A stretch of DNA of 54,404 bases from Microbispora amethystogenes (GTDB lineage Bacteria > Actinomycetota > Actinomycetes > Streptosporangiales > Streptosporangiaceae): assembly GCF_016863015.1 (NCBI RefSeq), contig NZ_BOOB01000025.1, positions 1 to 54,404 of the forward strand, read 5' to 3'. Position numbers and translations under genes: made by a program. Of the stretch, positions 29,436-38,176 are shown piece by piece; position 1 is the first letter of the stretch, and every line of letters starts with the position of its first letter. The notes under the pieces were generated by a model. The model was not told the DNA's origin, did not search any database, and was given only the letters and a program-made list of their open reading frames with translations.

Positions 29436-30612
29436 GGGTCACGCTCCCTTCGGTCACGTCGAACCTGGCGCCGGTCAGCTCGGGCGGCACGTCGTCCGGC
29501 ACCGCGGCCGTGATGAGCACCTGCTCGGCCGGGGCGACGATCTCGGTGAGCCGCCTGCGCCGCTGCCCGTCCAGCTCGGCGAAGACGTCGTCGAGGATCA
29601 GCACGGGGTCGCCGCCGTCGGTTCTCAGCAGGTCGTAGGCCGCGAGGCGCAGCGCGAGCGCGAACGACCACGACTCGCCGTGGCTGGCGTAACCGCGGGC
29701 GGGCAGCTCGCCCAGCCGCAGCAGCAGGTCGTCGCGGTGTGGGCCGACGAGGGTCACGCCGCGTTCGAGCTCGGCCTGACGGGCCTCGGCGAGACCCGCC
29801 CGGATACATTCGGCGAGAAGTTCCCGGTTTGTCCCCAGGGTGGGGATATCTGTGGATAACCCCGACGCCCGGTACTCCAGGTCGGCGAGCCCGGATGACG
29901 GCGCGAGGGTGGCGTACGCCTTGGCGGCGAGTGGGCGCAGCAGATCCACCAGGTGCAGCCGGGCCGCCAGCAGTTCGGCGCCGAAGCGCACCAGGTGGGT
30001 GTCCCAGATCTCCAAGGTGCTCAGCACGTCCCCGGCGCCGGCGGCGGCGAACGCCGCGTCGTCGTCCTGCCTGCGGGGGGCGCGCCGCCGCCCCGCCCGG
30101 CTCGCCGCGGCCGTACGCAGGAGGGTGTTGCGCTGCTTGAGCACGCGCTCGTAGTCGGCGCGTACGGCCGCGAACCTGGGGGCGCGGGCGACGAGCAGCT
30201 CGTCCATGAACCGGCGGCGCTCGGACGGGTCGCCCTTGACGAGCGCGAGGTCCTCGGGGGCGAACAGGACGGTGCGCAGCAGGCCGAGCGCGTCGCGCGG
30301 CCGCGGGACCGGTGAGCGGTTCACCCGGGCGCGGTTGGCCCGGCCCGGGTTGATCTCCACCTCGACGAGGGCGCGGCGGTCGTCCCTGACGATCACGGCC
30401 CGCACGACCGCCCGCTGGGCGCCGTGCCGTACGAGCGGCGCGTCGGTCGCCACCCGGTGGCTCGAATGGGTCGCGACATAGCCGAGCGCCTCGACGAGGT
30501 TGGTCTTGCCCTGCCCGTTCGGCCCCACGAAGGCCGTCGCGCCCGGTTCGAGCGTCAGCTCGACCTCCGGGTAGGACCGGAAGTCGGTGAGGGACAGGCT
30601 CGCCACGTGCAC
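29425..30612 (-). CDS. recF: DNA replication/repair protein RecF, 395 aa
   Basis: RecF is an SMC-like ATPase that helps load RecA at gaps with RecO and RecR. The Walker A '[10 protein letters not shown]' is at residues 33-42, the signature region '[15 protein letters not shown]' near 305-320, and Walker B '[12 protein letters not shown]' near 335-346. A basic Arg-rich insertion (about 170-180) may bind DNA. The gene lies between gnd and dciA, all leftward, as in related actinomycetes. The ATG at 30612 gives the conserved start [14 protein letters not shown]. Full-length, with all motifs intact. Confidence 0.96.
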   Translation of the reverse strand: MHVASLSLTDFRSYPEVELTLEPGATAFVGPNGQGKTNLVEALGYVATHSSHRVATDAPLVRHGAQRAVVRAVIVRDDRRALVEVEINPGRANRARVNRSPVPRPRDALGLLRTVLFAPEDLALVKGDPSERRRFMDELLVARAPRFAAVRADYERVLKQRNTLLRTAAASRAGRRRAPRRQDDDAAFAAAGAGDVLSTLEIWDTHLVRFGAELLAARLHLVDLLRPLAAKAYATLAPSSGLADLEYRASGLSTDIPTLGTNRELLAECIRAGLAEARQAELERGVTLVGPHRDDLLLRLGELPARGYASHGESWSFALALRLAAYDLLRTDGGDPVLILDDVFAELDGQRRRRLTEIVAPAEQVLITAAVPDDVPPELTGARFDVTEGSVTRVR

Positions 30613-30639
30613 GCCCGCAAGGCTAGCCGCCCGGGGTGC

Positions 30640-31584
30640 TCACCGGTCGGCTTCGGGGGGCGGAGCCACGTCGGCGCCGGGGGAGTCGGCGCCCTTGCCG
30701 GTCTGGCCCTCGGCCGACGCGACCGCGTGGCCGCCGAACTGGTTGCGCAGCGCCGCCACCATCTTCATCGCCGGGGAGTCTGCCTGGCGCGAGGCGAACC
30801 TGGCGTACAGCGCGGCCGTGATGGCCGGCAGGGGCACGGCGTGGTCGACGGCGGCCTGCACGGTCCACCGGCCCTCGCCGGAGTCCTCCGCGTAGCCCTT
30901 CAGCTCGGCGAGGTCGGGGTCGTCCTTCAGGGCCCGCACCAGCAGGTCGAGCAGCCAGGACTGGATGACCGTGCCGTGCCGCCAGCTCGCGAACGTCTCG
31001 GGGACGTTGGTGACGACGTCGCTGGCCTCCAGCAGTTCCCAGCCCTCGGCGAAGGCCTGCATCATGCCGTACTCGATGCCGTTGTGGACCATCTTCGCGA
31101 AGTGGCCCGCGCCGACGCTGCCCGCGTGCACGAAACCGTCCTCGCCCTCGGGCTTGAGGGTGTCGAAGACGGGCATGAGCCGCCCGACATGCTCGTCCTC
31201 GCCGCCGGCCATCAGGGCATAGCCGTTCTGCAGGCCCCACACGCCGCCGCTGACGCCCACGTCGACGAAGCCGATGCCGCGGGTGCCGAGATCCGCCGCG
31301 TGCCGCTGGTCGTCCAGGTAGTGGGAGTTGCCGCCGTCGATCACGACGTCGCCCTCCGACAGCAGGTCGCGCAGTTGCTCGACGGTGGCACGGGTCGGCG
31401 CTCCGGCGGGGACCATCACCCAGACCGCGCGCGGCGCCTGAAGCCTCTCCACGAGGTCCTTCAGGCTGCCGACGTCACTGACGGAGGGATCGCGGTCGTA
31501 GCCGACGACCTCATGGCCGCCGCGCCGCAGCCGCTCGGCCATGTTGCCGCCCATCCTGCCGAGCCCGATCATGCCGATCTGCAT
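30640..31584 (-). CDS. gnd: 6-phosphogluconate dehydrogenase (decarboxylating), short form, 314 aa
   Basis: The enzyme oxidises 6-phosphogluconate to ribulose 5-phosphate and CO2 in the pentose phosphate pathway. The Rossmann motif 'GMIGLGRMGGNMAERL' is at residues 4-19, 'VIDGGNSHYLDD' near 83-94 and the catalytic Lys/Asn region 'GAGHFAKMVHNGIEYGMM' near 163-180. The roughly 300-residue form is the one usual in actinobacteria and Firmicutes and is often NAD-preferring. ATG at 31584 is chosen over an upstream start at 31638, because MQIGMIGLGRMGG is the family N-terminus and a GGGG run precedes it. Its place between dnaN and recF is the normal order for this group. It lies 104 bases after dnaN. 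Confidence 0.93.
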   Translation of the reverse strand: MQIGMIGLGRMGGNMAERLRRGGHEVVGYDRDPSVSDVGSLKDLVERLQAPRAVWVMVPAGAPTRATVEQLRDLLSEGDVVIDGGNSHYLDDQRHAADLGTRGIGFVDVGVSGGVWGLQNGYALMAGGEDEHVGRLMPVFDTLKPEGEDGFVHAGSVGAGHFAKMVHNGIEYGMMQAFAEGWELLEASDVVTNVPETFASWRHGTVIQSWLLDLLVRALKDDPDLAELKGYAEDSGEGRWTVQAAVDHAVPLPAITAALYARFASRQADSPAMKMVAALRNQFGGHAVASAEGQTGKGADSPGADVAPPPEADR

Positions 31585-31688
31585 CTGAGCCACCCCTTGA
31601 CGTCCGCGTCGTCCACCGAGGCACGCGTACCCGTGCAACGGGTCTCCATGCCACGGCCAAAGCGTACGCCCGGGGCGTCACGGTGAGA

Positions 31689-32828
31689 TCAGCTGGACAG
31701 GCGGATGGGCATGATGAGGTAGCGGTAGTCCTCGTTGGCGCCTTCGTCCACAGGCTTGCCCGCGGTGAGGATGGCCGGCTTGGTCGGCGTGGTGAACTGC
31801 AGCCGGGCGATGTCGGAGTCGATCGCCCCGAGTCCCTCCAGCAGGAACTGGTGGTTGAACGCGATGTTGATCTCGTCGCCGTCGAAGTCGACCGGGAGCG
31901 CCTCCACCGCCTGGGCCTCGTCGCCGCTGCCGGCCTCCAGGACGACCTCTCCGCCGCGGAAGGCCAGCCGTACGGGGGTGTTCCGCTCGGCGACGAGCGC
32001 GACGCGCTTGACGGCCTCGACGAACGAACCTGTGGACAGATCGGCGCGGGCGGAGAACTCGGTGGGCAGCAGCGAGCGGTACTTGGGGAACTCGGGGTCG
32101 AGCAGCCGGGTCGTCGTCCGCCGCCCGGAGCTGGAGAACCCGATCATGCCCTCGCCGGTGCCGCCGGCGGAGCTGAGCGCGATCTCCACCTCCGCACCGC
32201 TGCCGCCGAGCGCCTTGGCCGTGTCGGCGAGCGTACGGCCGGGAATCATCGCCACGGCCTGGAAGCCGGGCTGCTCCGGCTGCCACTTCAGTTCGCGTAC
32301 GGCGAGCCGGTAGCGGTCGGTGGCGGCGAGGGTCACCGTGTCGCCGTCGATCTCCATCCGGACGCCGGTCAGCATCGGGAGCGTGTCGTCCTTGCCCGCG
32401 GCCACGGCCACCTGGCCGACGGCGGAGGCGAACACGTCGCTGCCGACCCGTCCGGCGGCGGGCGGCATCGCGGGCAGGGAGGGATAGTCCTCCACAGGCA
32501 TGGTCAGCAGGGTGAACCGCGCGCTGCCACAGGTGACCACGGCCTTCGCCCCGTCCACAACCAGTTCGACCGGCTGTGCGGGAAGGGCGCGGGTGATCTC
32601 GGCGAGCAGCTTGCCCGAGACGAGCACCACGCCCGCCTCCCCGGTCTGCAGGTCGAGGGTCACCTCGGCGGAGACCTCGTAGTCGAAGCCGGAGAGCTTC
32701 AGCCGCTGGTCTTCGGTCACCTCAAGCCGCATGCCGGCGAGCACCGGCACCGAGGGACGGGCCGGAAGGCTCCGTGCCGTCCACGCCACGGCCTCGGCGA
32801 GCACATCGCGATCGATCCGGAACATCAC
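31689..32828 (-). CDS. dnaN: DNA polymerase III sliding clamp (beta subunit), 379 aa
   Basis: The beta clamp is a ring dimer that tethers the replicative polymerase to DNA. The three clamp domains of about 120 residues are present: 'FRIDRDVLAEAVAWTARSLP', 'FTLLTMPVEDYPSLPAMP', and 'FVEAVKRVALVAERNTPVRL', ending with 'YRYLIMPIRLS', the usual C-terminus. The GTG at 32828 lies nine bases after GGAGG; ATG at 32825 is the alternative and changes one residue. It is the first gene left of oriC and leads the leftward run gnd-recF-dciA. Length is normal. Confidence 0.97.
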   Translation of the reverse strand: MMFRIDRDVLAEAVAWTARSLPARPSVPVLAGMRLEVTEDQRLKLSGFDYEVSAEVTLDLQTGEAGVVLVSGKLLAEITRALPAQPVELVVDGAKAVVTCGSARFTLLTMPVEDYPSLPAMPPAAGRVGSDVFASAVGQVAVAAGKDDTLPMLTGVRMEIDGDTVTLAATDRYRLAVRELKWQPEQPGFQAVAMIPGRTLADTAKALGGSGAEVEIALSSAGGTGEGMIGFSSSGRRTTTRLLDPEFPKYRSLLPTEFSARADLSTGSFVEAVKRVALVAERNTPVRLAFRGGEVVLEAGSGDEAQAVEALPVDFDGDEINIAFNHQFLLEGLGAIDSDIARLQFTTPTKPAILTAGKPVDEGANEDYRYLIMPIRLSS

Positions 32829-33351
32829 GTGGATCAGCCTCCTGGGTGTCGCTGCATCGTCAGGTCTTCACTCTCCCGCACCTGTGTGCCTCCAGAACCC
32901 CTTCTATGGTTCTTGAGTTCCTTAGAGAGAGATACAGGTCCTCGTATTAGGGAGTGTGGATATGTGGATGAGGAGCATTTTCGCAGCTCAGCGGAGATGC
33001 TTCATCCACCGGTGCTGTGGGGGAAAGGTGGACGGACCCCCTGTGGACTGTGGGTGACCGCGCTGTCCCCACAGCCCGTCCCCAGGTTCGGGCCCCTCTG
33101 TCCACGAGTAATCCACCAGGTTTCCACCGGTTGTCCACGGGGTAAAAGGGACAGCTGATGTGCCTGTGACGAGTACGCACAGGGCGTCCCCAGGCTGCCC
33201 ACAGGTATTCCCCAAGCTGTCCCCAACATTTCCCCAGAGTTGTCCCCAAGTGGGGGCGGCCTGCCGGCGGGCCGGAGAGGGTGGGGGTAACGCGATTCGG
33301 GCCGCGATGAGGCGGCATCCCTGATCCACAGAGTTATCCACAGCCTGTGCA
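32829..33351. other. Chromosomal replication origin oriC with DnaA-box array
   Basis: The 523-base stretch between dnaN and dnaA contains no gene and is rich in DnaA 9-mers. Clear sites include TTATCCACA at 33334-33342 (perfect), TTGTCCACG at 33131-33139, CTGTCCACG at 33098-33106, TGATCCACA at 33322-33330, TGTGGATAT at 32955-32963 and TGTGGATGA at 32963-32971. A series of CTGTCCCCA/TTGTCCCCA variants occurs at 33063, 33217 and 33240. The stretch at about 32905-32970 is the most AT-rich and may hold the unwinding element. The dnaA-dnaN location and both-strand box array fit an actinobacterial oriC. Confidence 0.93.
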
Positions 33352-35058
33352 CTAAGAGTTGCGTGCGCGCTGCTTGATCCGGGTGGTCAGCTCGTTGACC
33401 TGGTTGTACATCGAATGCCGCTCGGCCATGAGCGAGCGGATCTTACGCTCCGCGTGCATGACGGTGGTGTGGTCCCGGCCGCCGAACTGCTGGCCGATCT
33501 TCGGCAGCGACAGGTCGGTCAGCTCGCGGGCCAGGTACATCGCGATCTGCCGGGCGGTGACCAGTGCCCGCGACCGGGAGCTTCCGCACAGGTCGTCAAG
33601 CGAGACGCCGAAGTACTCCGCCGTTGTGGACATGATGAGGGAGATGGTGATCTCCGGGCTCGCGTCCTCGCTGATCAGGTCCTTGAGGACGATCTCGGCG
33701 AGCTGGAGGTCCACGGACTGGCGGTTGAGGCTGGCGAACGCGGTGACCCGGATGAGCGCCCCCTCCAGCTCGCGGATGTTGGTGGCGATGCGGCTGGCGA
33801 TGTACTCGAGGACGTCGGGCGGCGCGGCCAGGCCCTCCTGGATCGCCTTCTTCCGCAGGATCGCGATGCGGGTCTCCAGCTCCGGCGGCTGGACGTCGGT
33901 GATCAGGCCCCACTCGAAGCGGTTGCGGAGGCGGTCCTCCAGCGTGACGAGCTGCTTGGGGGCGCGGTCGCTGGAGATGACGATCTGCTTGCTGGCGTTG
34001 TGGAGGGTGTTGAAGGTGTGGAAGAACTCCTCCTGCGTCTGCTCCTTGCCCTCCAGGAACTGGATGTCGTCCACAAGGAGGATGTCGACCGCGCGATAGC
34101 GGGCCCGGAACCCGTCCGCCTTGTGGTCGCGGATGGAGTTGATGAAGTCGTTGGTGAACTCCTCGGAGCTCACGTACCGCACCCGGGCGCCGTCGTAGAG
34201 GCTCTGCGCGTAGTGGCCGATCGCGTGCAGCAGGTGCGTCTTCCCCAGCCCGGAGTCGCCGTAGATGAACAGCGGGTTGTACGCCTTGGCGGGAGCCTCG
34301 GCGACGGCGACCGCGGCGGCGTGGGCGAAGCGGTTGCTCGCGCCGATGACGAAGGTCTCGAACGTGTACTTGGCGTTGAGCCGGGCCGACTCCCCGCTCG
34401 GGCGGCCGCCCCGCGCGTCCCAGCGGTTCTGCGCCGGCACGGGCTCCGGCTTGGGGGCGGGAGGCGGCTCGGGCGAGTAGCCGCCCGGCCGCTGCGGGCG
34501 GTCCGGCGGGGAGACCTGCTGGGCGGGCTGTGGATACTGCTGGTCCTGTGGATACCGCGGCCCGCCGTGGACCTGCTGCGACCCCTGCGGGCGTCCGTGG
34601 GTGGGACCGTACGCCGGACCGTGTGCGGGGCTGTGGATACTCGGCGGAGCGTGCGGCTCGGGCTCGCGCCGGGACGGCCCGTCCTCACCTAAGGGGTAGC
34701 GCGGAGCCTGGTGGTGGGGCTGTGGATAATCTGTGGACGACTGCTGTGGATGACGGTCGGCCGGCCCCTGGCCGACGGGGTCCGGAGCGGCCTGAAGTCC
34801 CGCGCCGGGATCCACCATCACCGCGATCCGCACCGGCCTGCCGAGCTCCTGCGACAGCGCGTGCACGATCAGCGGGCGCAGCCGCACCTCGATGACCTCT
34901 TTCGCGAAGTCGTTCGGGGCGGCCAGGAGGATGGTGTCGTTGATGAGGCCGGAGGGCTGTGTCATCTGGAGGAACGCACGCTGCTGTCCGGAGACGCCCT
35001 CGTCGAGGAGGGTGCTGAGCGCCCGAGCCCATACAGCGTTGAGATCGACGCCTTCCAT
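33352..35058 (-). CDS. dnaA: Chromosomal replication initiator DnaA, 568 aa
   Basis: DnaA binds its 9-mers at oriC, opens the duplex and loads helicase. Domain I occupies about residues 1-85, a long Pro/Gln/His-rich linker (domain II) about 95-235, the AAA+ core carries Walker A '[11 protein letters not shown]' and Walker B '[12 protein letters not shown]', and domain IV ends with the DnaA signature '[19 protein letters not shown]'. The ATG at 35058 follows GGGAGGAGGGG and gives the conserved [14 protein letters not shown] start; a longer reading to 36000 runs through rpmH and rnpA and is rejected. The long linker is an actinobacterial trait and here its codons contain several DnaA-box-like 9-mers. 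Its own promoter region carries DnaA boxes, so autoregulation is likely. Confidence 0.98.
   Translation of the reverse strand: MEGVDLNAVWARALSTLLDEGVSGQQRAFLQMTQPSGLINDTILLAAPNDFAKEVIEVRLRPLIVHALSQELGRPVRIAVMVDPGAGLQAAPDPVGQGPADRHPQQSSTDYPQPHHQAPRYPLGEDGPSRREPEPHAPPSIHSPAHGPAYGPTHGRPQGSQQVHGGPRYPQDQQYPQPAQQVSPPDRPQRPGGYSPEPPPAPKPEPVPAQNRWDARGGRPSGESARLNAKYTFETFVIGASNRFAHAAAVAVAEAPAKAYNPLFIYGDSGLGKTHLLHAIGHYAQSLYDGARVRYVSSEEFTNDFINSIRDHKADGFRARYRAVDILLVDDIQFLEGKEQTQEEFFHTFNTLHNASKQIVISSDRAPKQLVTLEDRLRNRFEWGLITDVQPPELETRIAILRKKAIQEGLAAPPDVLEYIASRIATNIRELEGALIRVTAFASLNRQSVDLQLAEIVLKDLISEDASPEITISLIMSTTAEYFGVSLDDLCGSSRSRALVTARQIAMYLARELTDLSLPKIGQQFGGRDHTTVMHAERKIRSLMAERHSMYNQVNELTTRIKQRARNS
34529..34753. 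other. DnaA-box-like cluster inside the dnaA linker coding sequence
   Basis: Within 225 bases of dnaA domain II lie TGTGGATAC at 34529, 34547 and 34632, TGTGGATAA at 34721-34729 (a perfect box), TGTGGACGA at 34732 and TGTGGATGA at 34745. They all face the same way and encode Tyr-Pro-Gln or similar triplets. Whether DnaA binds here is untested. Confidence 0.55.
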
Positions 35059-35492
35059 GGCTCGGCCCCTCCTCCCTTTGCGCGGCCCCGTCCGCCGCCG
35101 CGATCCGTGCCGTGTTCCCGTCCGGTACGCCTCACGGCACCGGCCCTCTTCCGAATGCCTGATCCACACGTGATCCACACGCTGTGCACAGGCCGCGTAT
35201 TCTTCCCGGGCACATCCACGCTGATGAGGGGAAGGGCCGGACGGCCGACAGTAGCGGTGTGCACATCCGCGTTCAAGGCGTTGTCCACAGCCTAGTGGGC
35301 CATGGTCGCCCGCCGTACTCGGTTGGCGGCACGGGTGTCGGTTTGACCTGACGTAGGGTGGCCCCGTAACGTGTCCCGGTCGGCTAATCACGCGACGGCT
35401 ATTTCGCATGCCCGCGCATATGACAAGCCGCGTGACATTGGATTGTGCCGCGTCCGCAGCCCGCGGGCGTACCTGAAGCCTGGAGCCCACTC
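35059..35492. promoter_or_regulatory. dnaA-rpmH divergent promoter region with DnaA boxes
   Basis: No gene lies in these 434 bases. DnaA-type 9-mers occur at 35160-35168 and 35171-35179 (both TGATCCACA) and at 35281-35289 (TTGTCCACA, perfect). The leftward dnaA promoter and the rightward rpmH promoter must both lie here. The boxes on the dnaA side suggest negative autoregulation by DnaA, as in other actinobacteria. Confidence 0.65.
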
Positions 35493-35630
35493 GTGAGCAA
35501 GCGTACTTACCAGCCGAACAACCGTCGCCGCGCGAAGACCCACGGCTTCCGGCTGCGCATGCGCACCCGGGCCGGCCGCGCCATCCTGGCCGCGCGCCGC
35601 CGCAAGGGCCGCGCCGAGCTGACGGTCTGA
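35493..35630 (+). CDS. rpmH: Ribosomal protein L34, 45 aa
   Basis: L34 is a short, highly basic protein of the large ribosomal subunit. The sequence begins [20 protein letters not shown] and ends with [11 protein letters not shown], with the near-invariant 'RTRAGRAIL' in the middle. The start is GTG at 35493. It is the first rightward gene after dnaA, and its 45 residues are the usual actinobacterial length. It leads rnpA after 79 bases that contain a large hairpin. Confidence 0.97.
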   Translation: MSKRTYQPNNRRRAKTHGFRLRMRTRAGRAILAARRRKGRAELTV

Positions 35631-35639
35631 CGACCAGTC

Positions 35640-35689
35640 GCCGCCCGCTCGTGCCCGGCGCCCCTCGCGGCGCCGGCGGAGCGGGCGGC
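35640..35689 (+). terminator. Two-part hairpin between rpmH and rnpA
   Basis: GCCGCCCGCTC (35640-35650) pairs with GAGCGGGCGGC (35679-35689), and CCGGCGCC pairs with GGCGCCGG inside (35655-35662 / 35669-35676). The stem is strong, but no T run follows. It could reduce rnpA transcription relative to rpmH or protect the rpmH message; full termination is not implied. Confidence 0.5.
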
Positions 35690-35709
35690 CGTACGTCGAG
35701 GAAGGCCCG

Positions 35710-36087
35710 GTGCTGCCGTCCGCGTCCCGCATGCGTCGGGGTGACGAGTTCGCCGACGCGATCCGCCGTGGGCGACGCGCCGGGCGTCCCACCCTGGTCG
35801 CACATCTGAATCTGCGCGACGCCGACGAGCCACCGCTGGTCGGCTTCGTCGTGAGCAAGGCGGTCGGTGGCGCCGTGGTGCGGAACCAGGTCAGGCGCAG
35901 GTTGAGACACCTCATGCGGAGCCGCCTGCCGATGCTGCCGAGAGGTAGCCTCTTGGTGGTACGCGCCAATCCACCGGCCGCGTCCGCGCGCAGCGAGCAC
36001 CTGGCCGCCGAACTCGACGTCGCGCTGAGTCGTTTACTCCGGCGGCGCGGGTCCGATGCCCGGACCCCGACGGATGGACGGTCATGA
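35710..36087 (+). CDS. rnpA: Ribonuclease P protein component, 125 aa
   Basis: RnpA binds the catalytic RNA of RNase P and helps mature tRNA 5' ends. The family core is visible: '[20 protein letters not shown]' at the start, '[20 protein letters not shown]' with the '[11 protein letters not shown]' RNR motif at about residues 58-68, and '[10 protein letters not shown]'. The start is GTG at 35710. It ends in ATGA overlap with yidD at 36084-36087, so both are translated together. Confidence 0.95.
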   Translation: MLPSASRMRRGDEFADAIRRGRRAGRPTLVAHLNLRDADEPPLVGFVVSKAVGGAVVRNQVRRRLRHLMRSRLPMLPRGSLLVVRANPPAASARSEHLAAELDVALSRLLRRRGSDARTPTDGRS

Positions 36088-36398
36088 CAGCGCAGCATCC
36101 GACCCCGGCCGAGTCGCCCGGGGAGGCCGACCGGCTCGGAGGCGGGCTGGTCGCCCGCCTGCTGCTCGCGCTCATCCGGTTCTACCGCGCATTCATCAGC
36201 CCGCTGCTGGGGCCGAGGTGCCGGTTCGAGCCGTCCTGTAGTGCCTATGGTCTCGAGGCCGTCGCCGTTCACGGAGCGGCGCGCGGGGTATGGCTGACCG
36301 TCAGGCGTATTGGACGGTGCCATCCGTTCCATCCTGGAGGTTTCGACCCGGTGCCCCCACGCCGAGTCCGGTCTCACGACGAAACGCAAGGGAGCTAG
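36084..36398 (+). CDS. yidD: Membrane protein insertion efficiency factor YidD, 104 aa
   Basis: YidD is a small protein that assists membrane insertion with YidC. The family signature is present: '[20 protein letters not shown]' followed by '[11 protein letters not shown]' and '[18 protein letters not shown]', containing the conserved cysteines. The N-terminal 25 residues are variable. The ATG overlaps the rnpA stop, and yidC follows within four bases (its GTG at 36403). Position and length are as expected. Confidence 0.95.
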   Translation: MTAQHPTPAESPGEADRLGGGLVARLLLALIRFYRAFISPLLGPRCRFEPSCSAYGLEAVAVHGAARGVWLTVRRIGRCHPFHPGGFDPVPPRRVRSHDETQGS

Positions 36399-36402
36399 CT
36401 CG

Positions 36403-37359
36403 GTGGAGCTGCCATTCCTGAATTGGCTGTATACGGCTGTGGCCCAGGTGATCACCTGGATCCACGGCGGTTACAGCACCTTCATCCCCGCCAGTAGCGG
36501 TCTCAACTGGGCGCTGACCATCATCACCCTGACCGTGCTGATGCGTCTGCTGATCTTCCCGCTCTTCATGAAGCAGATGCGCTCGTCGCGGAAGATGCAG
36601 GAACTCGCGCCCAAGGTGCAGGAGCTGCGCAAGAAGTACAAGAACGACAAGCAGCGCATGAACCAGGAGGTCATGAAGCTGTACCAGGAGGCCGGCACCA
36701 ACCCTCTTGGCGGCTGCCTCCCGATCGTCGCACAGTTCCCGATCTTCATCTCGATGTTCACCGTGCTGCGGGCCATCGCCGAGGACCGCCCCGCCTTCGG
36801 CATGACAAAGGAACTGGTGAACAGCGCGCGTGCCGCGCACGTCATCGGCGCGCCGCTGGCGGCGAAGTTCTTCGACAGCGCGGAGGTCATCAGGGGCCTC
36901 GGCGCCGAACCGGTGCTGACGAAGATCGTGCTCGGCTGCTTCGTCGCGGTCAGCTCGTGCACCACCTTCCTCACCGTCCGGCAGAGCGTCACGCGCTCGA
37001 TGGCGCAGATGCCGGACAACCCCATGGCGCAGCAGCAGAAGATCCTCATGTACATCTCGCCGCTGTTCGCCATCTTCAGCCTGAACTTCCAGCTCGGTCT
37101 GATCCTTTACTGGGTGACCACGAACCTGTGGACGCTCGGCCAGCAGCACTGGTTCTACAGCCGCCACCCCATGCCGGTCGTGGATGAGAAGGGCAACATC
37201 ACCACCCCCGAGCCGTCGAACGGCGTCTTCACGAGGCTGATAGGTAAGCCCAAGACCACCGCGGCTCCCGAGGCCGAGCCCGAGCCCGCCCCCAAGATCG
37301 TCCGCCAGCAGCCGACGCGCCAGCCCCGCAGCAAGCGCACCGGCAGCAAGAAGCCGTAG
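36403..37359 (+). CDS. yidC: Membrane insertase YidC, 318 aa
   Basis: YidC inserts membrane proteins with or without SecYEG. The start is GTG at 36403, nine bases after AGGGAG. The first segment ('LPFLNWLYTAVAQVITWI') is a membrane helix, followed by a periplasmic-side loop and the conserved core with 'WALTIITLTVLMRLLIFPLF' and 'MQELAPKVQELRKKYKNDKQ'. 'GGCLPIVAQFPIFISMFTVL' is next, then the last helices near residues 170-250. The hydrophilic-groove Arg is in 'TVLMRLL'. The basic C-terminus (residues 285-318) is lysine and arginine rich and may contact the ribosome. It follows yidD and precedes jag. Confidence 0.96.
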   Translation: MELPFLNWLYTAVAQVITWIHGGYSTFIPASSGLNWALTIITLTVLMRLLIFPLFMKQMRSSRKMQELAPKVQELRKKYKNDKQRMNQEVMKLYQEAGTNPLGGCLPIVAQFPIFISMFTVLRAIAEDRPAFGMTKELVNSARAAHVIGAPLAAKFFDSAEVIRGLGAEPVLTKIVLGCFVAVSSCTTFLTVRQSVTRSMAQMPDNPMAQQQKILMYISPLFAIFSLNFQLGLILYWVTTNLWTLGQQHWFYSRHPMPVVDEKGNITTPEPSNGVFTRLIGKPKTTAAPEAEPEPAPKIVRQQPTRQPRSKRTGSKKP

Positions 37360-37377
37360 GAGAAGGAGAGTCCGGAC

Positions 37378-37872
37378 GTGACCGAAGCTGGGGAGACCCT
37401 CAAGCCCGCTCCCGACGTCGACGCCCTGGAACAGGAGGGCGAGATCGCGGCCGACTACCTGGAGGGCCTGCTCGACATCGCCGACCTGGACGGCGACATC
37501 GACATGGACGTGGAGGGGGACCGCGCCATGGTGTCGATCGTCGGGATCAAGGGCGACGATCTCGTGGGCTCCGGCGGAGAGGTGCTGGAGGCGCTGCAGG
37601 AGCTGACGCGTCTCGCCGTGCACCGCCAGACGGGGGAGCGTTCCCGGCTGATGCTCGACGTGGGCGGTTACCGGGAACGGCGCCGCGCCGAGCTGACGAA
37701 GGTGGGCTCCTCGGCGGCCGAGGACGTCAAGCGTACGGGCGAGCCGAAGGCGCTCACCCCGATGACGCCCTTCGAGCGGAAGATCGTGCACGACGCCGTC
37801 GCGGCGGCGGGCCTGCGCAGCGAGTCGGAGGGTGAGGAGCCCCGCCGTTTCGTGGTGGTTCTGCCCGCCTGA
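37378..37872 (+). CDS. jag: Jag/KhpB-type R3H and KH-domain RNA-binding protein, 164 aa
   Basis: The N-terminal half carries a KH-like domain ('LDIADLDGDIDMDVEGDRAM', 'LVGSGGEVLEALQELTRLAV', about residues 30-95) and the C-terminal half an R3H-type segment ('MTPFERKIVHDAVAAAGLRS', about residues 125-145). Such proteins (Jag, also KhpB or SpoIIIJ-associated) bind RNA and affect cell envelope growth. The start is GTG at 37378, 19 bases after yidC. It ends the rpmH-yidC operon. The exact role in actinobacteria is not certain. Confidence 0.9.
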   Translation: MTEAGETLKPAPDVDALEQEGEIAADYLEGLLDIADLDGDIDMDVEGDRAMVSIVGIKGDDLVGSGGEVLEALQELTRLAVHRQTGERSRLMLDVGGYRERRRAELTKVGSSAAEDVKRTGEPKALTPMTPFERKIVHDAVAAAGLRSESEGEEPRRFVVVLPA

Positions 37873-38173
37873 TCGTTCCTCCCGGTTCCGACTCCGCACG
37901 ACTCCGGTCCCGCGCGGTTCCACGTCCGCACGGTTTCGAGTTCGTACGGATCCGGGACGTACGGGTCGCAAGCTCCGACGTGGGAAGCCGTCGGTCCCGA
38001 TCTTCGGGGCCGGCGGCTTTTCCCGTCCCGGCGTCCTGCCACGCCGCGGATGAAGTGACTCGCCGCCCTGCACGGCCGGGGCGGGCGGACCCCGCCGCAT
38101 GTATCCGCGGCTGACCATCCCCGGCCGGGGAATGACGACTACCCTTGGCCCCAGAGCGTTCCTGGATGAGTGA
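37873..38173 (+). other. Intergenic stretch between jag and rsmG
   Basis: The 301 bases hold no gene. A strong terminator lies at 37986-38021. The segment 38022-38173 is unstructured to the eye and must contain the promoter for rsmG-parA. Confidence 0.6.
37986..38021 (+). terminator. Intrinsic terminator of the rpmH-jag operon
   Basis: AGCCGTCGGTCCCG (37986-37999) pairs with CGGGGCCGGCGGCT (38005-38018), a 14-bp stem with two G-U pairs and a five-base loop, followed by TTTT at 38018-38021. It lies 114 bases after the jag stop. Confidence 0.85.
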
Positions 38174-38176
38174 GTG

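Noticed and set aside
33352..36000. An 882-codon reading of dnaA starting near 36000
   Set aside because: It runs through rpmH and rnpA on the other strand; the real start is ATG 35058 with a strong ribosome binding site and the family N-terminus.
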